DNA of 64,000 nt, from positions 61,270,660-61,334,659 of the forward strand of contig CM071933.1 of NCBI GenBank assembly GCA_016081115.2, read 5' to 3'. The position numbers were made by a program, and so were the translations under genes. Origin of the DNA: Rehmannia glutinosa (Eukaryota > Streptophyta > Magnoliopsida > Lamiales > Orobanchaceae). This document shows, piece after piece, positions 22,141 to 33,791 of the stretch; the first letter of the stretch is position 1; the number at the start of each line of letters is the position of its first letter. The notes beneath the pieces are model-generated. The model was not told the DNA's origin, made no database searches, and saw only the letters and a list, made by a program, of their open reading frames with translations.

Positions 22141-22298
22141 TGGTTCGCTTGCGACCCTGAAACACTAAGCAAATTTGTGCAAAAAGGTAAACATTGCAGG
22201 TGAAATTCCATCTTCTTTCATTGATGATAGTTTTTAACATAAACCTTCAATTCTTCCAAAATTAAGCTAAGTACATAAAGTAGATTAGTTATGCAACA

Positions 22299-25200
22299 TC
22301 AAGCATAGATCCTCCTTAAGTTATGAATGTTCCAAGACCTTGGGAGCTCCTTTCCTTGCATGTTTTCTAGTCTGTATGTTCCTCTCTTCAGCACATCAAT
22401 TACCTTAAAAGGCCCTTCCCAATTTGCCTCCAGCTTCCCCACATGTTTGGACACTTCCACTTTTTTGAGCACTAGATCCCCTACTTGAAAGCTTCGCTCA
22501 TGAACCCTTTTGTTGTATGCATTTTTCATCCTTCCCTTAGCTGCTTGGATCTGAATAAACGCTTTGTCTCGCTTTTCGTCAATGAGCTCGAGATCGAGCT
22601 CTATAGCTTCCCTATTTCTCTCGGGCTCGTACCGAGCGACCCGAAGCGAAGTTTCTCCAATTTCCACCGCCACGATCGCTTCCGACCCATACACTAAACT
22701 GAAAGGCGTTTCTCCCGTCGAGGTCCGTGGGGTCGTTCGATATGCCCATAGGACTCCAGGCAACTCGTCCACCCAATACGACTTCGCTTCCTCTAGCCTC
22801 GTTTTTAGGTGTTGTAGAATAATTCTGTTTGCAACCTCAGTCTGTCCATTTGCTTGAGGGTTTCCCACAGCTGTAAAATTTTGCTTCACTTTATATTCTT
22901 CACACCACTCCCTAACCTTCTTTCCTTGAAACTGAGTGCCGTTATCTGATATTAAGATTCTGGGAGCCCCATACCTACATGCAATATTTTTCCACAAGAA
23001 ATTCATGACTTCGGTTTCCGATATCTTGGCCACTGCCTCGGCCTCAATCCACTTAGAAAAGTACTCCACCGCCACAATGATAAATTTCTTCTGAGCTCTA
23101 GCCACTGGGAAGGGACCCAAGATGTCGATTCCCCATTGATCAAAAGGACAAGCGATGGGGATCGTTTTCAACTGGGTCGCTGGTTGGTGAGTGAGGTTCG
23201 CGTGGAACTGACACTTCGCACATTTTTTAACAAACTCCATTGTATCCTTTACTAAAGTTGGCCAAAAGTAACCTTGCCGGATCACCTTCTGGGCGAGTGC
23301 CTTCCCACCTGAGTGGTTGCCACAATTGCCTTCATGAATCTCCCTCATTACATATATTGCTTTCTCCGGTCCGAGGCACTTTAGCAATGGTCCTCCTACC
23401 GATCTTTTATACATCTCATTGTCTATCATTAGAAACCGGGACGCTCTAACTTGGACCCTTCTAGCTTTTATTGGGTCCAACGGTAAAGCTCCCTTTTCTA
23501 GGAAATTTTTCAAGTCTTCCATCCAATCGATTGGGGTGTCAATTGCACAAACCAGCGCCTCGCTTGGATACTGCTCGATGGGACCTTCCTCCGCTAGCGA
23601 GTTCGGCTGCGTCGCCACCAACACGATCACCTTCCTCGAATTACTCCCACTTACTGCACTTGCGAAGCGAGCTAGAGCATCAGCTCGCTCATTTTCACCT
23701 CTTGGGATCTGCTGTAGCTGAAAAGATTCGAACTTTTCCATCAACCGCTTCGCTTTCTCCAAATAGTTAGCCATAGATCGATCCTTGGCCTCAAACGAGC
23801 CTTCAACTTGCATTGCCACCAACTGGGAGTCAGTGTAAGCTATCAATTTCTTCACATTGCACTTCTGTGCCATTTTTAATCCTGCCAACAGAGCTTCGTA
23901 CTCAGCCTCAATGTTTGTCACTTCGAATTCGAGGCGAAGCGCCACTTCCACCTCGAACGAGTTAGGCTTTTGTAATAATATCCCAGCTCCGCCTCCAGTA
24001 GCCACCGCCGACCCATCCACATGCAGTAGCCATGTTACTTCCTCTTTTTGAACCTCATTTTCCGACCCACTTGCTTCGTTAACGAAGTCAGCCAGGACTT
24101 GGGCCTTCACCGCCGTTTTACTTTGATATTTAATATCAAATTCACCCAATTCCACATACCATTTCACTAGGCGACCTGACAGCTCCGGTTTCTCTAACAC
24201 TTGTCTTAGTGGTTGATTTGTGAGGACAATAATCTGATGAGATTGGAAGTAAGGTCGCAACTTCCTAGCTGATACTACCAAGGCTAGAGCCAGCTTTTCT
24301 GTCTCTAGGTACCTCTCTTCAGCTCCCTGTAACAACTTGCTCACGTAGTAAACTGGGCGATGAACTCCCTCTTCGTCCCGCACCAACACCGAGCTCACGG
24401 CTCGCTTCAAAACTGCTAAGTATAAAAATAGAGCCTCCCCTTTTTTAGGCTTGGACAGTAAAGGTGGAGACATAAGGTATCCTTTCAAATCTCCGAATGC
24501 CTTCTCACATTCCTCCGTCCATTGAAAATTTTTCATGTTTCTCAATGTGTTGAAGAAAGGAAGGTTGCGATCAGCTGACCTCGAAATGAACCTGTTCAAC
24601 GAGGCAATTTTCCCTGTGAGCTGCTGTACTTCATTGACCGTTCTAGGTGAACTCATTTCCATTATAGCTTTTATCTTCTCCGGGTTCGCTTCGATCCCCC
24701 TCTCATGCACCATGAAACCCAAAAATTTTCCACCTCGCACTCCGAAGGTGCACTTCGCAGGATTCAACTTCATACCATAGGCTCGCATTATTTTGAAAGC
24801 CTCCCTCAAATGCTCAAGGTGATCCTCTTCCATCACACTTTTTACCAACATATCATCAACATACACTTCCATTGATTTGCCAATTTTCTCTCTAAACATG
24901 AGGTTGACTAACCTCTGATAGGTAGCTCCCGCATTTTTTAGCCCAAGCGGCATTACCATGTAGCAATAAACTCCATTCTCCGTCACAAACGAGGTCTTAT
25001 CCCTATCCTCCTCCGCCATAAAAATTTGGTGATATCCTTGGTAAGCATCCATCATGCTAAGCAAGGCACATCCTGCTGTGGAGTCCACCAACAGGTCGAT
25101 GCGAGGTAGGGGGTAAGGATCCTTGGGGCATGCCTTATTCAGATCCGTGAAGTCAGTGCACATCCTCCATTTGTTATTAGCTTTGGGCACTACAACTACA

Positions 25201-25412
25201 TTTGATAGCCACTCAGTGAACTGAATTTCCACAACATATCCCGCGTCCAATAACTTGTTCACCTCGTTTTCTATAATTTTGTTTCTTTCGCTTCCAAAGT
25301 TTCGCTTTTTCTGCTTCACTGGCCTCGCTAACGGATCCACATTGGTCGGTGAACCATCACCTCGGGGTCTATGCCTTGGAAATCGACGGTTTCCAAGCAA
25401 AAATGTCCACAT
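22299..25412 (-). CDS. Tat pol: reverse transcriptase, two RNase H domains, integrase
   Basis: This is the best preserved TE reading frame in the window, 1037 codons without a stop. RT spans about residues 60-240, with FTEWLSNVVVVPK, MDAYQGYHQI, MPLGLKNAGATYQRL and the catalytic YVDDMLVKS. A Gypsy RNase H follows (PVYYVSKLL). Then comes a second, archaeal-type RNase H beginning LHVDGSAVATGGGAGILL with EAEYEALLAGL. Integrase has the HHCC zinc part (NHSGGK..CAKCQFH) and the D-D-E core (WGIDILGPF, LISDNGTQF, GQTEVANR), ending in a GPF-type module. A frame break near 25412-25574 separates it from protease, so the N-terminus shown is arbitrary. Confidence 0.93.
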   Translation of the reverse strand: MWTFLLGNRRFPRHRPRGDGSPTNVDPLARPVKQKKRNFGSERNKIIENEVNKLLDAGYVVEIQFTEWLSNVVVVPKANNKWRMCTDFTDLNKACPKDPYPLPRIDLLVDSTAGCALLSMMDAYQGYHQIFMAEEDRDKTSFVTENGVYCYMVMPLGLKNAGATYQRLVNLMFREKIGKSMEVYVDDMLVKSVMEEDHLEHLREAFKIMRAYGMKLNPAKCTFGVRGGKFLGFMVHERGIEANPEKIKAIMEMSSPRTVNEVQQLTGKIASLNRFISRSADRNLPFFNTLRNMKNFQWTEECEKAFGDLKGYLMSPPLLSKPKKGEALFLYLAVLKRAVSSVLVRDEEGVHRPVYYVSKLLQGAEERYLETEKLALALVVSARKLRPYFQSHQIIVLTNQPLRQVLEKPELSGRLVKWYVELGEFDIKYQSKTAVKAQVLADFVNEASGSENEVQKEEVTWLLHVDGSAVATGGGAGILLQKPNSFEVEVALRLEFEVTNIEAEYEALLAGLKMAQKCNVKKLIAYTDSQLVAMQVEGSFEAKDRSMANYLEKAKRLMEKFESFQLQQIPRGENERADALARFASAVSGSNSRKVIVLVATQPNSLAEEGPIEQYPSEALVCAIDTPIDWMEDLKNFLEKGALPLDPIKARRVQVRASRFLMIDNEMYKRSVGGPLLKCLGPEKAIYVMREIHEGNCGNHSGGKALAQKVIRQGYFWPTLVKDTMEFVKKCAKCQFHANLTHQPATQLKTIPIACPFDQWGIDILGPFPVARAQKKFIIVAVEYFSKWIEAEAVAKISETEVMNFLWKNIACRYGAPRILISDNGTQFQGKKVREWCEEYKVKQNFTAVGNPQANGQTEVANRIILQHLKTRLEEAKSYWVDELPGVLWAYRTTPRTSTGETPFSLVYGSEAIVAVEIGETSLRVARYEPERNREAIELDLELIDEKRDKAFIQIQAAKGRMKNAYNKRVHERSFQVGDLVLKKVEVSKHVGKLEANWEGPFKVIDVLKRGTYRLENMQGKELPRSWNIHNLRRIYA

Positions 25413-25573
25413 TCTCCCTAAGAAATTGAATCATCAACACTTCTAGCTTGAGTCCATTTGCGACCCTATCTTAGTGAACTTATCCGGTCGCCGGCTCGAG
25501 CTCAATCACTTTATTGCTCCGTTGGCTCAACCCTATACTCCGCCATTGTCCTAGCTTTTTTAACCTTCTCCTT

Positions 25574-26245
25574 TTATTTTTTACTCAGCCCAACCTCCTC
25601 TTCGCGTGTTATTTGCTTTATAGTCCTCACTTCTCTACCTTCCTTCTTCTTTTTTAGGGAAACGTTATAGCATTCTCTAGCCGTCTTCTGGTCGCCTCGT
25701 ACTTCGCCTATCCCTCCTGATGTAGGGAACTTCATCTTCAAATGATAAGTGGACACCACAGCTTGAAATTGGTTCAGTCCGGGTCGCCCCATAATCACAT
25801 TATAAGCAAATGGGGCGTCTACCACTAGGTACTTGATCATGATTGTCTTTCGGCACGGCGCTTCACCGAGCGAGGTGGGGAGATCAATGGTTCCTAAGGG
25901 AACCACTTCGCTTCCCCCAAATCCCATCAGTGGAGTGTCGACCGGACGTAGGGCAGTTACATCTAATTCCATCTTCCTCAACACATGCATAAATAATATA
26001 TCCGCCGAGCTCCCATTGTCCACCAAAACTTTTTGTACAGCGAAGTTGGCAATATCCATCGTGATAACCATCGGGTCGTTCTGACCTACCTCGACCCCTA
26101 CGAGGTCACGGCCATCGAATGTAATAGGGCTAGAGTTTTGGACGCTCATGACCTTCATTTTCCTCTTAGAATCATGAGTGAGGTTACGCGCATGTTTTCT
26201 TCTTGCACTCTGTGAATCACCTCCACTAGGACCTCCTGCTATCAT
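25574..26245 (-). CDS. Tat retroviral-type aspartic protease region
   Basis: An open stretch of 223 codons includes the flap-side phrase DRDLVGVEVGQNDPMVI-like context and the active-site motif VLVDNGSSADILF, in which Asp in DNGSS replaces the more usual DTG/DSG triad, as is common in this lineage. A conserved MGFGG and a terminal IMGRPGLNQ are present. It would cut the Gag-Pol precursor. It lies between gag and pol in different frames, so it is probably part of a broken polyprotein. Confidence 0.8.
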   Translation of the reverse strand: MIAGGPSGGDSQSARRKHARNLTHDSKRKMKVMSVQNSSPITFDGRDLVGVEVGQNDPMVITMDIANFAVQKVLVDNGSSADILFMHVLRKMELDVTALRPVDTPLMGFGGSEVVPLGTIDLPTSLGEAPCRKTIMIKYLVVDAPFAYNVIMGRPGLNQFQAVVSTYHLKMKFPTSGGIGEVRGDQKTARECYNVSLKKKKEGREVRTIKQITREEEVGLSKK

Positions 26246-26323
26246 ATGTATAACCCCCCTACGAGGCAGGTTATCTTCTTCGTGATTTTGCCTAGGCCTA
26301 GAGCGTTCCCTTGGGCGTTCTTG

Positions 26324-27780
26324 CTATGTCCGCCTCATGGCGACCTCTCGACCGGCCGCGATTTGCGAGCGGTGATCTTCGCTAGGGTCCCGGTTAGGTC
26401 CTCCACCTCGTTCTTCTTTCAAAACAAAATTTTGTAAGTAACCTTGCTGAATGAGCCTTTCAATCTCATCTCGCAATTGAATGCAGTCCTCGGTATCGTG
26501 GCCATGGTCCTTATGGAAGCGACAATATTTATCCATATTTCTTCGACCCGAGGTCGTCTTCATCTTTTTTGGCCACCTTAGCATATCAGTTCGCTCTATG
26601 GCCATTAGAGCGTGACTTCGGGGTGCGTTCAACAGTGTATATCTATTGTGCCTCATTGTCTAGGGCGATCTTGATCCGGACCTCGGCAGGCCTCTCTCGG
26701 CCCTAAACCGAAGCCTCTCTCTAAGATCCCTCCCCTCGCGTGGAGCCTGAGTCACTTGGGACCACTCCTGGTCTTTAAGGGCATTCATCTCTTCCTCTTG
26801 TATGTATTTCGGGTCACTTCCATTAATGCTCCTTATCGACGGGAGGTTCGCGAGCGAGCGGCCGATCTTAATGGTCCTTTTTGCGATCAAGGATAAGGAT
26901 ATTAGTCATCATATCAATTCGCATATCTTGCACCTCCAATGCTTCATCATTGAACCGATTTATGAATTCCTGAGCGACTCTTTCACCCCCGCCTTTATAG
27001 TGAACAAATGCGGTGACCTTCGGGCTCGCTTTTGGCTTGCGAACCGGTATAAGAATTTTCGAGCAATTGTTCGTAAGAAACCACAGTTCCCCTAGGTAAT
27101 CCCATGAACCATTCTTGCGCGCTTTCCGGTCGGCGTTGTAATGAATATTCTAGCATTCATGGCATCCGATCGCCCATACAATTGCATCACGTGGTCGAAA
27201 GCGGTGAGATGTTCCGAGGTCCCTATTCCCATCATATTTCGGGAGATCGGGAAGCTTGAAGTTCGGCGTGACCACCTCGGCTAGGATCTCGGGAGAAAAT
27301 GGAGATCCCCTTTCGCAAAGCGGATGTTCTGACTCTCCTCCGCCTCAAGTCATCCCGGTTGTCGAGTAACATGCTCGATTTGTTCACTCGATTCGTGTAT
27401 GTCCCGTGGCTTATTGACCGGTTCGCCTACGACTTCCTCTGGTCTCCTCATTTGGTGGCTGCGACTTGACTAGCCACCTCTTCCAAATCGACTAAGACTT
27501 CGTTTCGTTTTTCCACATTCCCCCCCCTCAGGGGGACCTGGGAGGTGCCTCCGTGGCCTTCTTGCCCTTTCTTTCCCTATCCTCCAACATTTTTTCCAAA
27601 GATTTTCTCAAAGTCACTAGCCTTCATGTGAATCATCCGCTCCTCCTCCCGGACGAAAGATGGTCCGCCAAGTGAAGCGGGCGGGTGGTGATGTTTCCTG
27701 GGAGGGTTCTCCACGACCCTTGAGGTGTCCTGGGACGCATGCTTAGGTGTTTCCAATAGCTTCCCCGGTGTCTCCTCCAT
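26324..27780 (-). pseudogene. Tat gag (broken)
   Basis: Gag starts with an ATG at 27780, about 20 bp after the primer site. The first segment (to 27577) is open, then several frame changes interrupt the capsid region down to about 26660. The last part (26656-26324) contains a C-x-H-rich stretch (YCRFHKDHGHDTEDC), the usual nucleocapsid-like motif of this lineage. The product would form the particle shell. I count at least three breaks, so no complete Gag can be made from this copy. Confidence 0.75.
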
Positions 27781-27800
27781 CTTTAGCTAAGCCTCTCTTT

Positions 27801-27819
27801 CCCACAGACGCGCGCCAAC
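27801..27819 (-). other. Primer-binding site of Tat element
   Basis: Next to the inner LTR edge the minus strand reads gttggcgcgcgtctgtggg. TGGCGC-type sites here are usual for Tat and Athila elements. The exact tRNA (Asp-type in many relatives) is inferred. Confidence 0.65.
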
Positions 27820-28310
27820 CGATTTAGGAAGGTAAATCGGATGTACTGCACCTAGGGACCCACAAAGCGAGGTGAAGTGTGTTCATGGCGACCCGGCCAA
27901 GGATCCCCAAAAAGCTAGGTGAGGTACTTTGTTCGAGGGTACGAAACAAAACGCACGTTAAGCTTTGGCGGGATGGCTCCGGCTAAGGCCCTCCGATGCC
28001 TAAGTCGAATCGTGTAGTTGAGTCTTAGAAAGCTAAAGAAAGCGAGGTAATTTAGAATAATGACAAGTTACCTTTTACCTTGATTTTCGTGCCGTATTTA
28101 TAGTACTGTTCACCGGGTGAGACGGATCACCGTACACGTGGCATCCGATCGACGGTGAGAGCCTCGCAGGCGACCCGACCCGGTGTTTCGGGTCGGGTCG
28201 GGACCCACATAAAAAGCCGCGGATCCTGAGGGTACTTTGGTAATTTCGCGAGGCAAGGTCAAGATGGCCAACTCGACCTAGGCGAGGCTATGGTGGTAAT
28301 TTCCACATCA
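27820..28310 (-). repeat. 5' LTR of Tat element (491 bp)
   Basis: It matches the left LTR at 18780-19277. In minus orientation it starts TGATGTGG. The inner end has CG where CA is expected (plus-strand c at 27820 versus t at 18780). A TATA box (ctataaat on the minus strand, about 28096-28103) would start the genomic transcript. Confidence 0.9.
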
Positions 28311-28315
28311 AATTT

Positions 28316-29814
28316 CAATGATTTCCAACTAAATAATTATCCCAACTCATTACAGACATTGCCTTTTTTCTCACTCCCATCGTACTACGAATTGTTGCAG
28401 TACAATTTAGTACATAGCTATTGTTGGAACTTGCAAGGCAAAGAACCTAAAAACACGCAAACATTACTGTGGCATCTCATCATCACCAATATATAGCATT
28501 AGCGTGAATAGTAATATACAGTATTTCATAATAAAATCGGGCAAACGATAATTGCAACTTTTCCTATTTTGGCACCAATCAAAAGTAGACTGTTTCATAT
28601 TGAAATTATCGATTGTCTTCTTCTTTTAATACTCATTTCTTAATGCTTTTTATATTATGACAAAGACATATAACAACCCTTTCAACATCAAGATTCTGTT
28701 TGTGAAAATCATGACCTCCATTTTTTCTATTTTTTTATTCCTCACTCAGTAATTCATTTTTCGGTCCTTTTTTTTTTTTTTTGATCGGTAATTCATTTTA
28801 GGTCCTTGATTTCATACTTGTTGGGCTTACTTCACTAAAATAAAAGTAAATTTCAGTGAAAATATTTATAGGGCTGAAAGACAACTAATTTTTCTAGTAA
28901 TTAAATCTTATAAATAATTTATATAATTTACCTTGTTTTTAAATTGCTAACAAAACATGGATTATTAAGCTCTGATACTCTAATCTCCCCCCCCCCCAAC
29001 CCAAAAATAAAAACAAAAAACAAAAGCTCTGATATTCAAATACAAAAAAGGTGAGTAGGTGGGAGATTTGTGCATTAATTATCGTATAATTCCTGATGCT
29101 ATGCGTATAGTCTACTGTATCCTCATTGTTGAGCACGAATTAAATACATAAAATTTTGCTTTGAGGGCTTTTTGACTTTTTGAATGGGAAGTACATGGAC
29201 ATATGCTAGCTAGTGATTTGTTTATTTGTATCTTTGTAAACCAAGTTAAATGTTTGATTAAAGTACAGTAGAATTCAGGGAAAAAAATAAATGGCCAACA
29301 TCTTGTTACTGTAATTATCATGCATGTTCAAAATTATGTTGGAAAAGCGAAGGAAATTGCATATTTAGGTGGATTTTAATTGGAATTTCGATTGTCTAAT
29401 GATAAAAGTAAAAGTGGATTCTTGTTTTATTCTGTGAAAACATTAAAATCGAATATTTGTTTGTCCAAAATGGTGCTTGGATGAAGGAGAAATTAAAGCT
29501 TAAAGTGAAGTATTGGAAATAATTTAAAAGAAGAAATCATGTGGGTTTGTCTTCTTTGAAATGTAGGTTTGTTCCATATAGGAAAACAAAGGCTTTTTGG
29601 ACTAATTTATATAATGGCACCTTACTATAAAGGTGTAATATTATATTGCATAAAGACTTTTTACTACATGTATGCGCGCGGGGTGCATATCATGGTCCGA
29701 CTTGGGCTCCGAATACACATGTCAGATGATAAATGGAGTTGGATAGAATCCAAGTGGGTAGCATCAAACCTCCCCTCGATTAAGGAATGTTTGGTTAAAA
29801 ATTAACAGTTTTTG
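28316..29814. other. Non-coding spacer between Tat element and MULE
   Basis: AT-rich single-copy-looking sequence with homopolymer runs (T near 28770, C near 28987). I see no ORF with family features, no RNA gene and no flanked repeat. It is probably old intergenic sequence. Confidence 0.5.
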
Positions 29815-30627
29815 GGAAGTATTTGGGGTTTTTTAATGGAATATTACAAATAAGGGAAATTGTTACACATTTATAGTGAATTGTGGGGTTTTTAAAAAAT
29901 TAAGTTTAGTCGTTGATTGTGTCAACGACTAAAGCTTAGTCGTTGATCACAATCACGACCAAGCTATAATTTTTTTTTAAAAAAAAAAAACAAACCAGTC
30001 GTTTATAGCAAAAACGATTGGAAAATTTTTTTTTTAAAAAACCCACCCCAGTCGTTAATTTGATCAACGATTGGGGAATTGATTCCAAACTCAGAGGTCA
30101 GCCGGGTAGTCAATTCTCGGCTGACACGCGACAGACGAAGCGGTCGTGGTGCGATCCGAAATGGCCACGATCGGGAAGCGGATTTTTAAAAAAAAATTCA
30201 ACGTCTTCTTCTTCCTTCTATAAATGCCAGCCATTCCCCCTTCAATTCACAATGGAAGCAGTCACCACTGTAAGCAGCCATCTCCTTTCATTTTTTTTTT
30301 GTCTCTGATAGATACACACTAGCACTCAATACACACTAGCACTCACCACCAGTCCACCAGCGGCGGTTTTGAAGAAGGTGTCGGAGTCGGCAGCGGTCGG
30401 AGTTAAGGGTTCACGGCAAGAAACAACATTTTTCAAAGGTAAGTTGTTTATGTATTTTTCATAATAACATGGAAATTTTAATTTTTGCATGAAATAAATT
30501 ATGATATGTTACATGTACGCTATTTTATTTTTATATGTAATTTTTATTATATTTTGCATGTTTGTTATGTTTTGTGTAAGTTAATATGATTTTGCTAATT
30601 TAGGGTTATATTTGCGTTTTTGAAGAT

Positions 30628-31062
30628 ATGTCAAATTCATATATAATTGGAGTGATTGTTCATTACGGGGGCCAAATATTAATTAAAAATGTCTATCAAG
30701 TAGGATATAGTCGCCCCGCTATTGGAGCCACGAGAATTTCCCGAATGACAAATTTGGAAAATTTGATATCTATGTTACATGATATTTTGGGTTTGGATAG
30801 AAATCGTTATTTGTTAAAAATATCCGGTAAATACTGTGAGTTCAGAATTAGGACTTTCAATAAGATTATGGAGCAGATTAAAACTTTGAATCCAGATGCA
30901 TATTCATATTTGGATGCGATAGACAAGAGTCAGTGGACACTCAGCCACGACGAAGGCAAACAGTGTGGAGTGTTGACAACAAATATGTCTGAATGCATTA
31001 ACGGTGTTCTGAAATGTGCAAGACGCCTTCCAATAACTGCTATAGTACGTATCACATTATAA
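30628..31062 (+). pseudogene. MULE transposase remnant (N-end fused to C-end)
   Basis: The reading frame starts with the N-terminal domain typical of MuDR-type transposases (VIVHYGGQILIKN). It then jumps at about residue 70 to the conserved region after the catalytic core (WTLSHDEGKQCGVLTTNMSE, LKCARRLPITAIV). The central DDE domain and the zinc finger are missing, so it cannot catalyse transposition. The remaining frame is open for 144 codons. Confidence 0.78.
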
Positions 31063-31063
31063 C

Positions 31064-32444
31064 TTTACTCATACTGCTAGCCACTCAGTACGGATATATA
31101 GGGAGATATTTGATCGGTTAACAGAGGCACAAGTAAGTGTTTAAATTATTTCTATTTAAGTTTTTAAATTAATATTAATGTAAATTCCTTTTTTTGGCAG
31201 TGGACTTGGGAGCCATATGACCTAAACTCGCCCGATATATCTATTCTTAGTGAAAGATGTCTCATAGATAATTGGATGAGCCAGTGCCCACTTATTATAT
31301 ATGCCACAGTGGAGATACACCATCCTAATCGAGTGACCCGTCAGTTTGGTATACGACAGGGTATACCAGAGGCTATATCTCATTCACATGAGATGTTACA
31401 CAGCGTAACTCGTAGGGGGAGAAGTGGAGTGGCATGGTCGAATTTCCATGATGGTTATGTAACTTATTGGCAGAACAGAGCTACTTCAAGAATCCAGGGC
31501 TACCAGATTAATGGTGGTAGTAGTACAGAGGACGGATACATGGAGTGGTATCGTCGCATTACACGACTACGCATTACTCCATCACATCTTGAGATGGAGA
31601 CGGGATACCAACCATCAGATATTACAGCTCACGTTGCCATTGTAAGATTATTTATATATATAATGTTTGCATCTAATTATGACATTCAAAATTACTTATA
31701 CAAAATTATATTTACTTTCAGAGTAACTGGATGAGACTATTGAGGCTTGATGCAAATGACGATTCAGAGTCATGGCCACATCTGCGGAGAGTTGTTATGG
31801 ATATCAGTGATGAAATGGAGAAATATATTCGCTCGTCTCAAAATAGTGCATCACATACTGGACAGGATGTCCCTGTTGAAGATACTATGACGACCACTTA
31901 GTACATGCCCACCACATTTGCACCCCCCGATGTACACATGGCTGGTCCTTCGAGATCCACACCTCAGATGCATCATGGTATGAATATTAATACTAATTCA
32001 CGTACATTTAGAGATATATGTTTCAGATGTCATGATATTTTCATCTTATTTTTAGATATGGCTGGTCCATCTCATGGGTATGGTTGAGGTTATTATGTTC
32101 CCCCATTTTCACAGACAGACTCATATTTTTTCACGCCTCCAGTTACTGGACCATCATGGACATCATATACATCACTTCTACAGTCCGATACTGGCATGCC
32201 GTCCCATCAATTCTCAGGTTTTGATCAATCTAGAGTTGGGCGCCCTGAATTTCATACGTCGCCTATTGCATTTCGCCCGGTTAGCAGCGCCAGTACCACA
32301 CATGATGATCCTGCTGCTGCTGCTGCTGATGATGATGATACACAGTCTGTTCAAGCAAATGACCAAGTAGATGCAACCAGACGTAGGAGAAGTAGACGTC
32401 AGATACAACATCCTAGATGTGGCACTGGGGGGCATAGGTATTAG
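31064..32444 (+). pseudogene. Plant mobile domain (PMD) gene remnant inside the MULE
   Basis: In another frame a plant mobile domain follows. Exon a ends ...REIFDRLTEAQ at about 31131. A gtaagt donor and ttggcag acceptor lead to exon b (31201-31641: WTWEPYDLNSPD, HHPNRVTRQFGIRQGIP). An intron (31642-31721) leads to exon c (31722 on, NWMRLLRLD), and a further intron is likely at about 31977-32056. The C-terminus RRSRRQIQHPRCGTGGHRY matches the usual end of PMD proteins (the aminotransferase-like / phosphatase 7 long-form group). In-frame stops at 31899-31901 and near 32086 suggest decay. The domain is known both in host silencing factors and in plant transposons. Confidence 0.75.
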
Positions 32445-33025
32445 TCTTTTTTTATTGTGTCAAGACAAATATTGTATCATCATATTATTGTGTATTGTCC
32501 CGATATTTAGATTTCACTTTAATATTAATGTGAATTGCCAAGACATAAAATATTGGTGTGTTTTTGATTCACGATTATTATTAACGGATAATAAAATTTA
32601 GTTATAATATTAAAATAATATTTTTTAAATTATATTTTATAATCGTTACTTTGATTAACGACTAGAGAATTAACGGAACAAAAATGATGATTCTCTAGTC
32701 GTTAATCAAATTAACGACTAAGCTATTTTTTTTTTTTTAAAAACAAATCCCAGTCGTTTTTGCTATAAACGACTGGTTTGTTTTTTTTTTTTAAAAATTA
32801 TAGCTTGGTCGTGATTGTGATCAACGACTAAGCTTTAGTCGTTGACACAATCAACGACTAAACTTAATTTTTTAAACACCCCACAATTCACTATAAATGT
32901 GTAACAATTTCCCTTATTTGTAATATTTCATTAAAAAACCCTTTGGAAATAATCACATTAGCTTTTTCTTTTTAATGAAAGAGCCACACTATTTGATGTT
33001 TTCAAAAATGTATATATTAGTGTTG

Positions 33026-33030
33026 CATAT
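33026..33030. repeat. Target-site duplication of the outer solo LTR, catat
   Basis: The five bases before TGTAACG at 33031 recur at 49723-49727 right after the LTR end GTTACA. Confidence 0.85.
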
Positions 33031-33791
33031 TGTAACGACCCAAATTTTTATGCCTTAATAAGAATTTTATCAGTTATATTATTAGTTTATTTTATGAAAT
33101 AATAATGGAGAATTAGAAATTTATTAATTATTTTATTGGATATTTAATTAGTTAAATTATGGAGAATGGAAGGTCGTTTTTAATTGGACTGAGAATTTAT
33201 TTGATTTTGATCTTATAATAAATAATTGGTTCTTTAATTTGTTTAGATTATTAAATCAGACACATATTGTTAGTAAGTTAATAATAAGCCCATATATCCA
33301 AAAACCTAGTTTTATTGAAGGTAGGTTAAAACACGGATATAAGAGACATAAAACAAATACTGAGAACAGATAATACACGATAGAAATAGAAGACTGAAGG
33401 ACGCGAGAGAGAGAGAGAGAGAGAGAGAGAGACGACACAAAGAAGAGAAGTCGGTAAAAGGAAAGGACAGAAAAGAAAGGAGAAAAAAAAGAAAAAGAGG
33501 CGATTTTGCTAATGCGAATTTTCTAGGACTATGTTTGATTCCAACAAGCATTAAAAGAACTTTACTGTCCATAAGTAGATCAGACAACTAATCTCCTTAG
33601 TTTTCATGTAGATTCAGGTTTGTATTATCGTTTTCATGATTCTTATTATGTTAATTTCGAGACCTGTCTGTTTTATCATAATTGATTGCAATGCTTGCTG
33701 CCTTATTATGTTGACTGTTTGAATGTGTGGTATTTCTTTATTAATTGAAGGTAGTGTTTTCCTAATTAATTTAATGTATGTATTTTTCTAA

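Larger units (their letters stand above)
18780..28310 (-). mobile_element. Tat-lineage Ty3/Gypsy LTR retrotransposon (9.5 kb)
   Basis: A complete insertion flanked by aattt duplications (18775-18779 and 28311-28315), reading leftwards. The 5' LTR is at 27820-28310, followed by the primer site, gag, protease, pol with two RNase H domains and integrase, a tandem-repeat field, an oppositely oriented gene, a polypurine tract and the 3' LTR at 18780-19277. The second, archaeal-type RNase H and an antisense gene before the 3' LTR are features known from the Tat clade. LTR similarity is high apart from scattered changes and small gaps, so the insertion is moderately young. The GC content is clearly higher than the surroundings. 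Confidence 0.9.
29824..32944 (+). mobile_element. Mutator-like element with long terminal inverted repeats
   Basis: Both ends carry matching inverted sequence: left ggggttttttaatgg, right the reverse complement of gggttttttaatgaaat, then shared parts such as acaaataagggaaattg and repeated agtcgtt/aacgact words. The inverted repeats extend over about 250-300 bp. Flanking 9-mers ggaagtatt (29815-29823) and ggaaataat (32945-32953) agree at 7 of 9 positions, the duplication size of Mutator elements. Inside are transposase remnants and a plant-mobile-domain gene remnant. Confidence 0.82.

Noticed and set aside
22485..24780. Plus-strand open stretches opposite the Tat pol
   Set aside because: They are shadows of the long minus-strand pol frame without domain content.
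30018..30308. 96-codon open stretch near the left MULE inverted repeat
   Set aside because: It overlaps the terminal inverted repeat and T-rich leader and has no domain; not supported as a gene.
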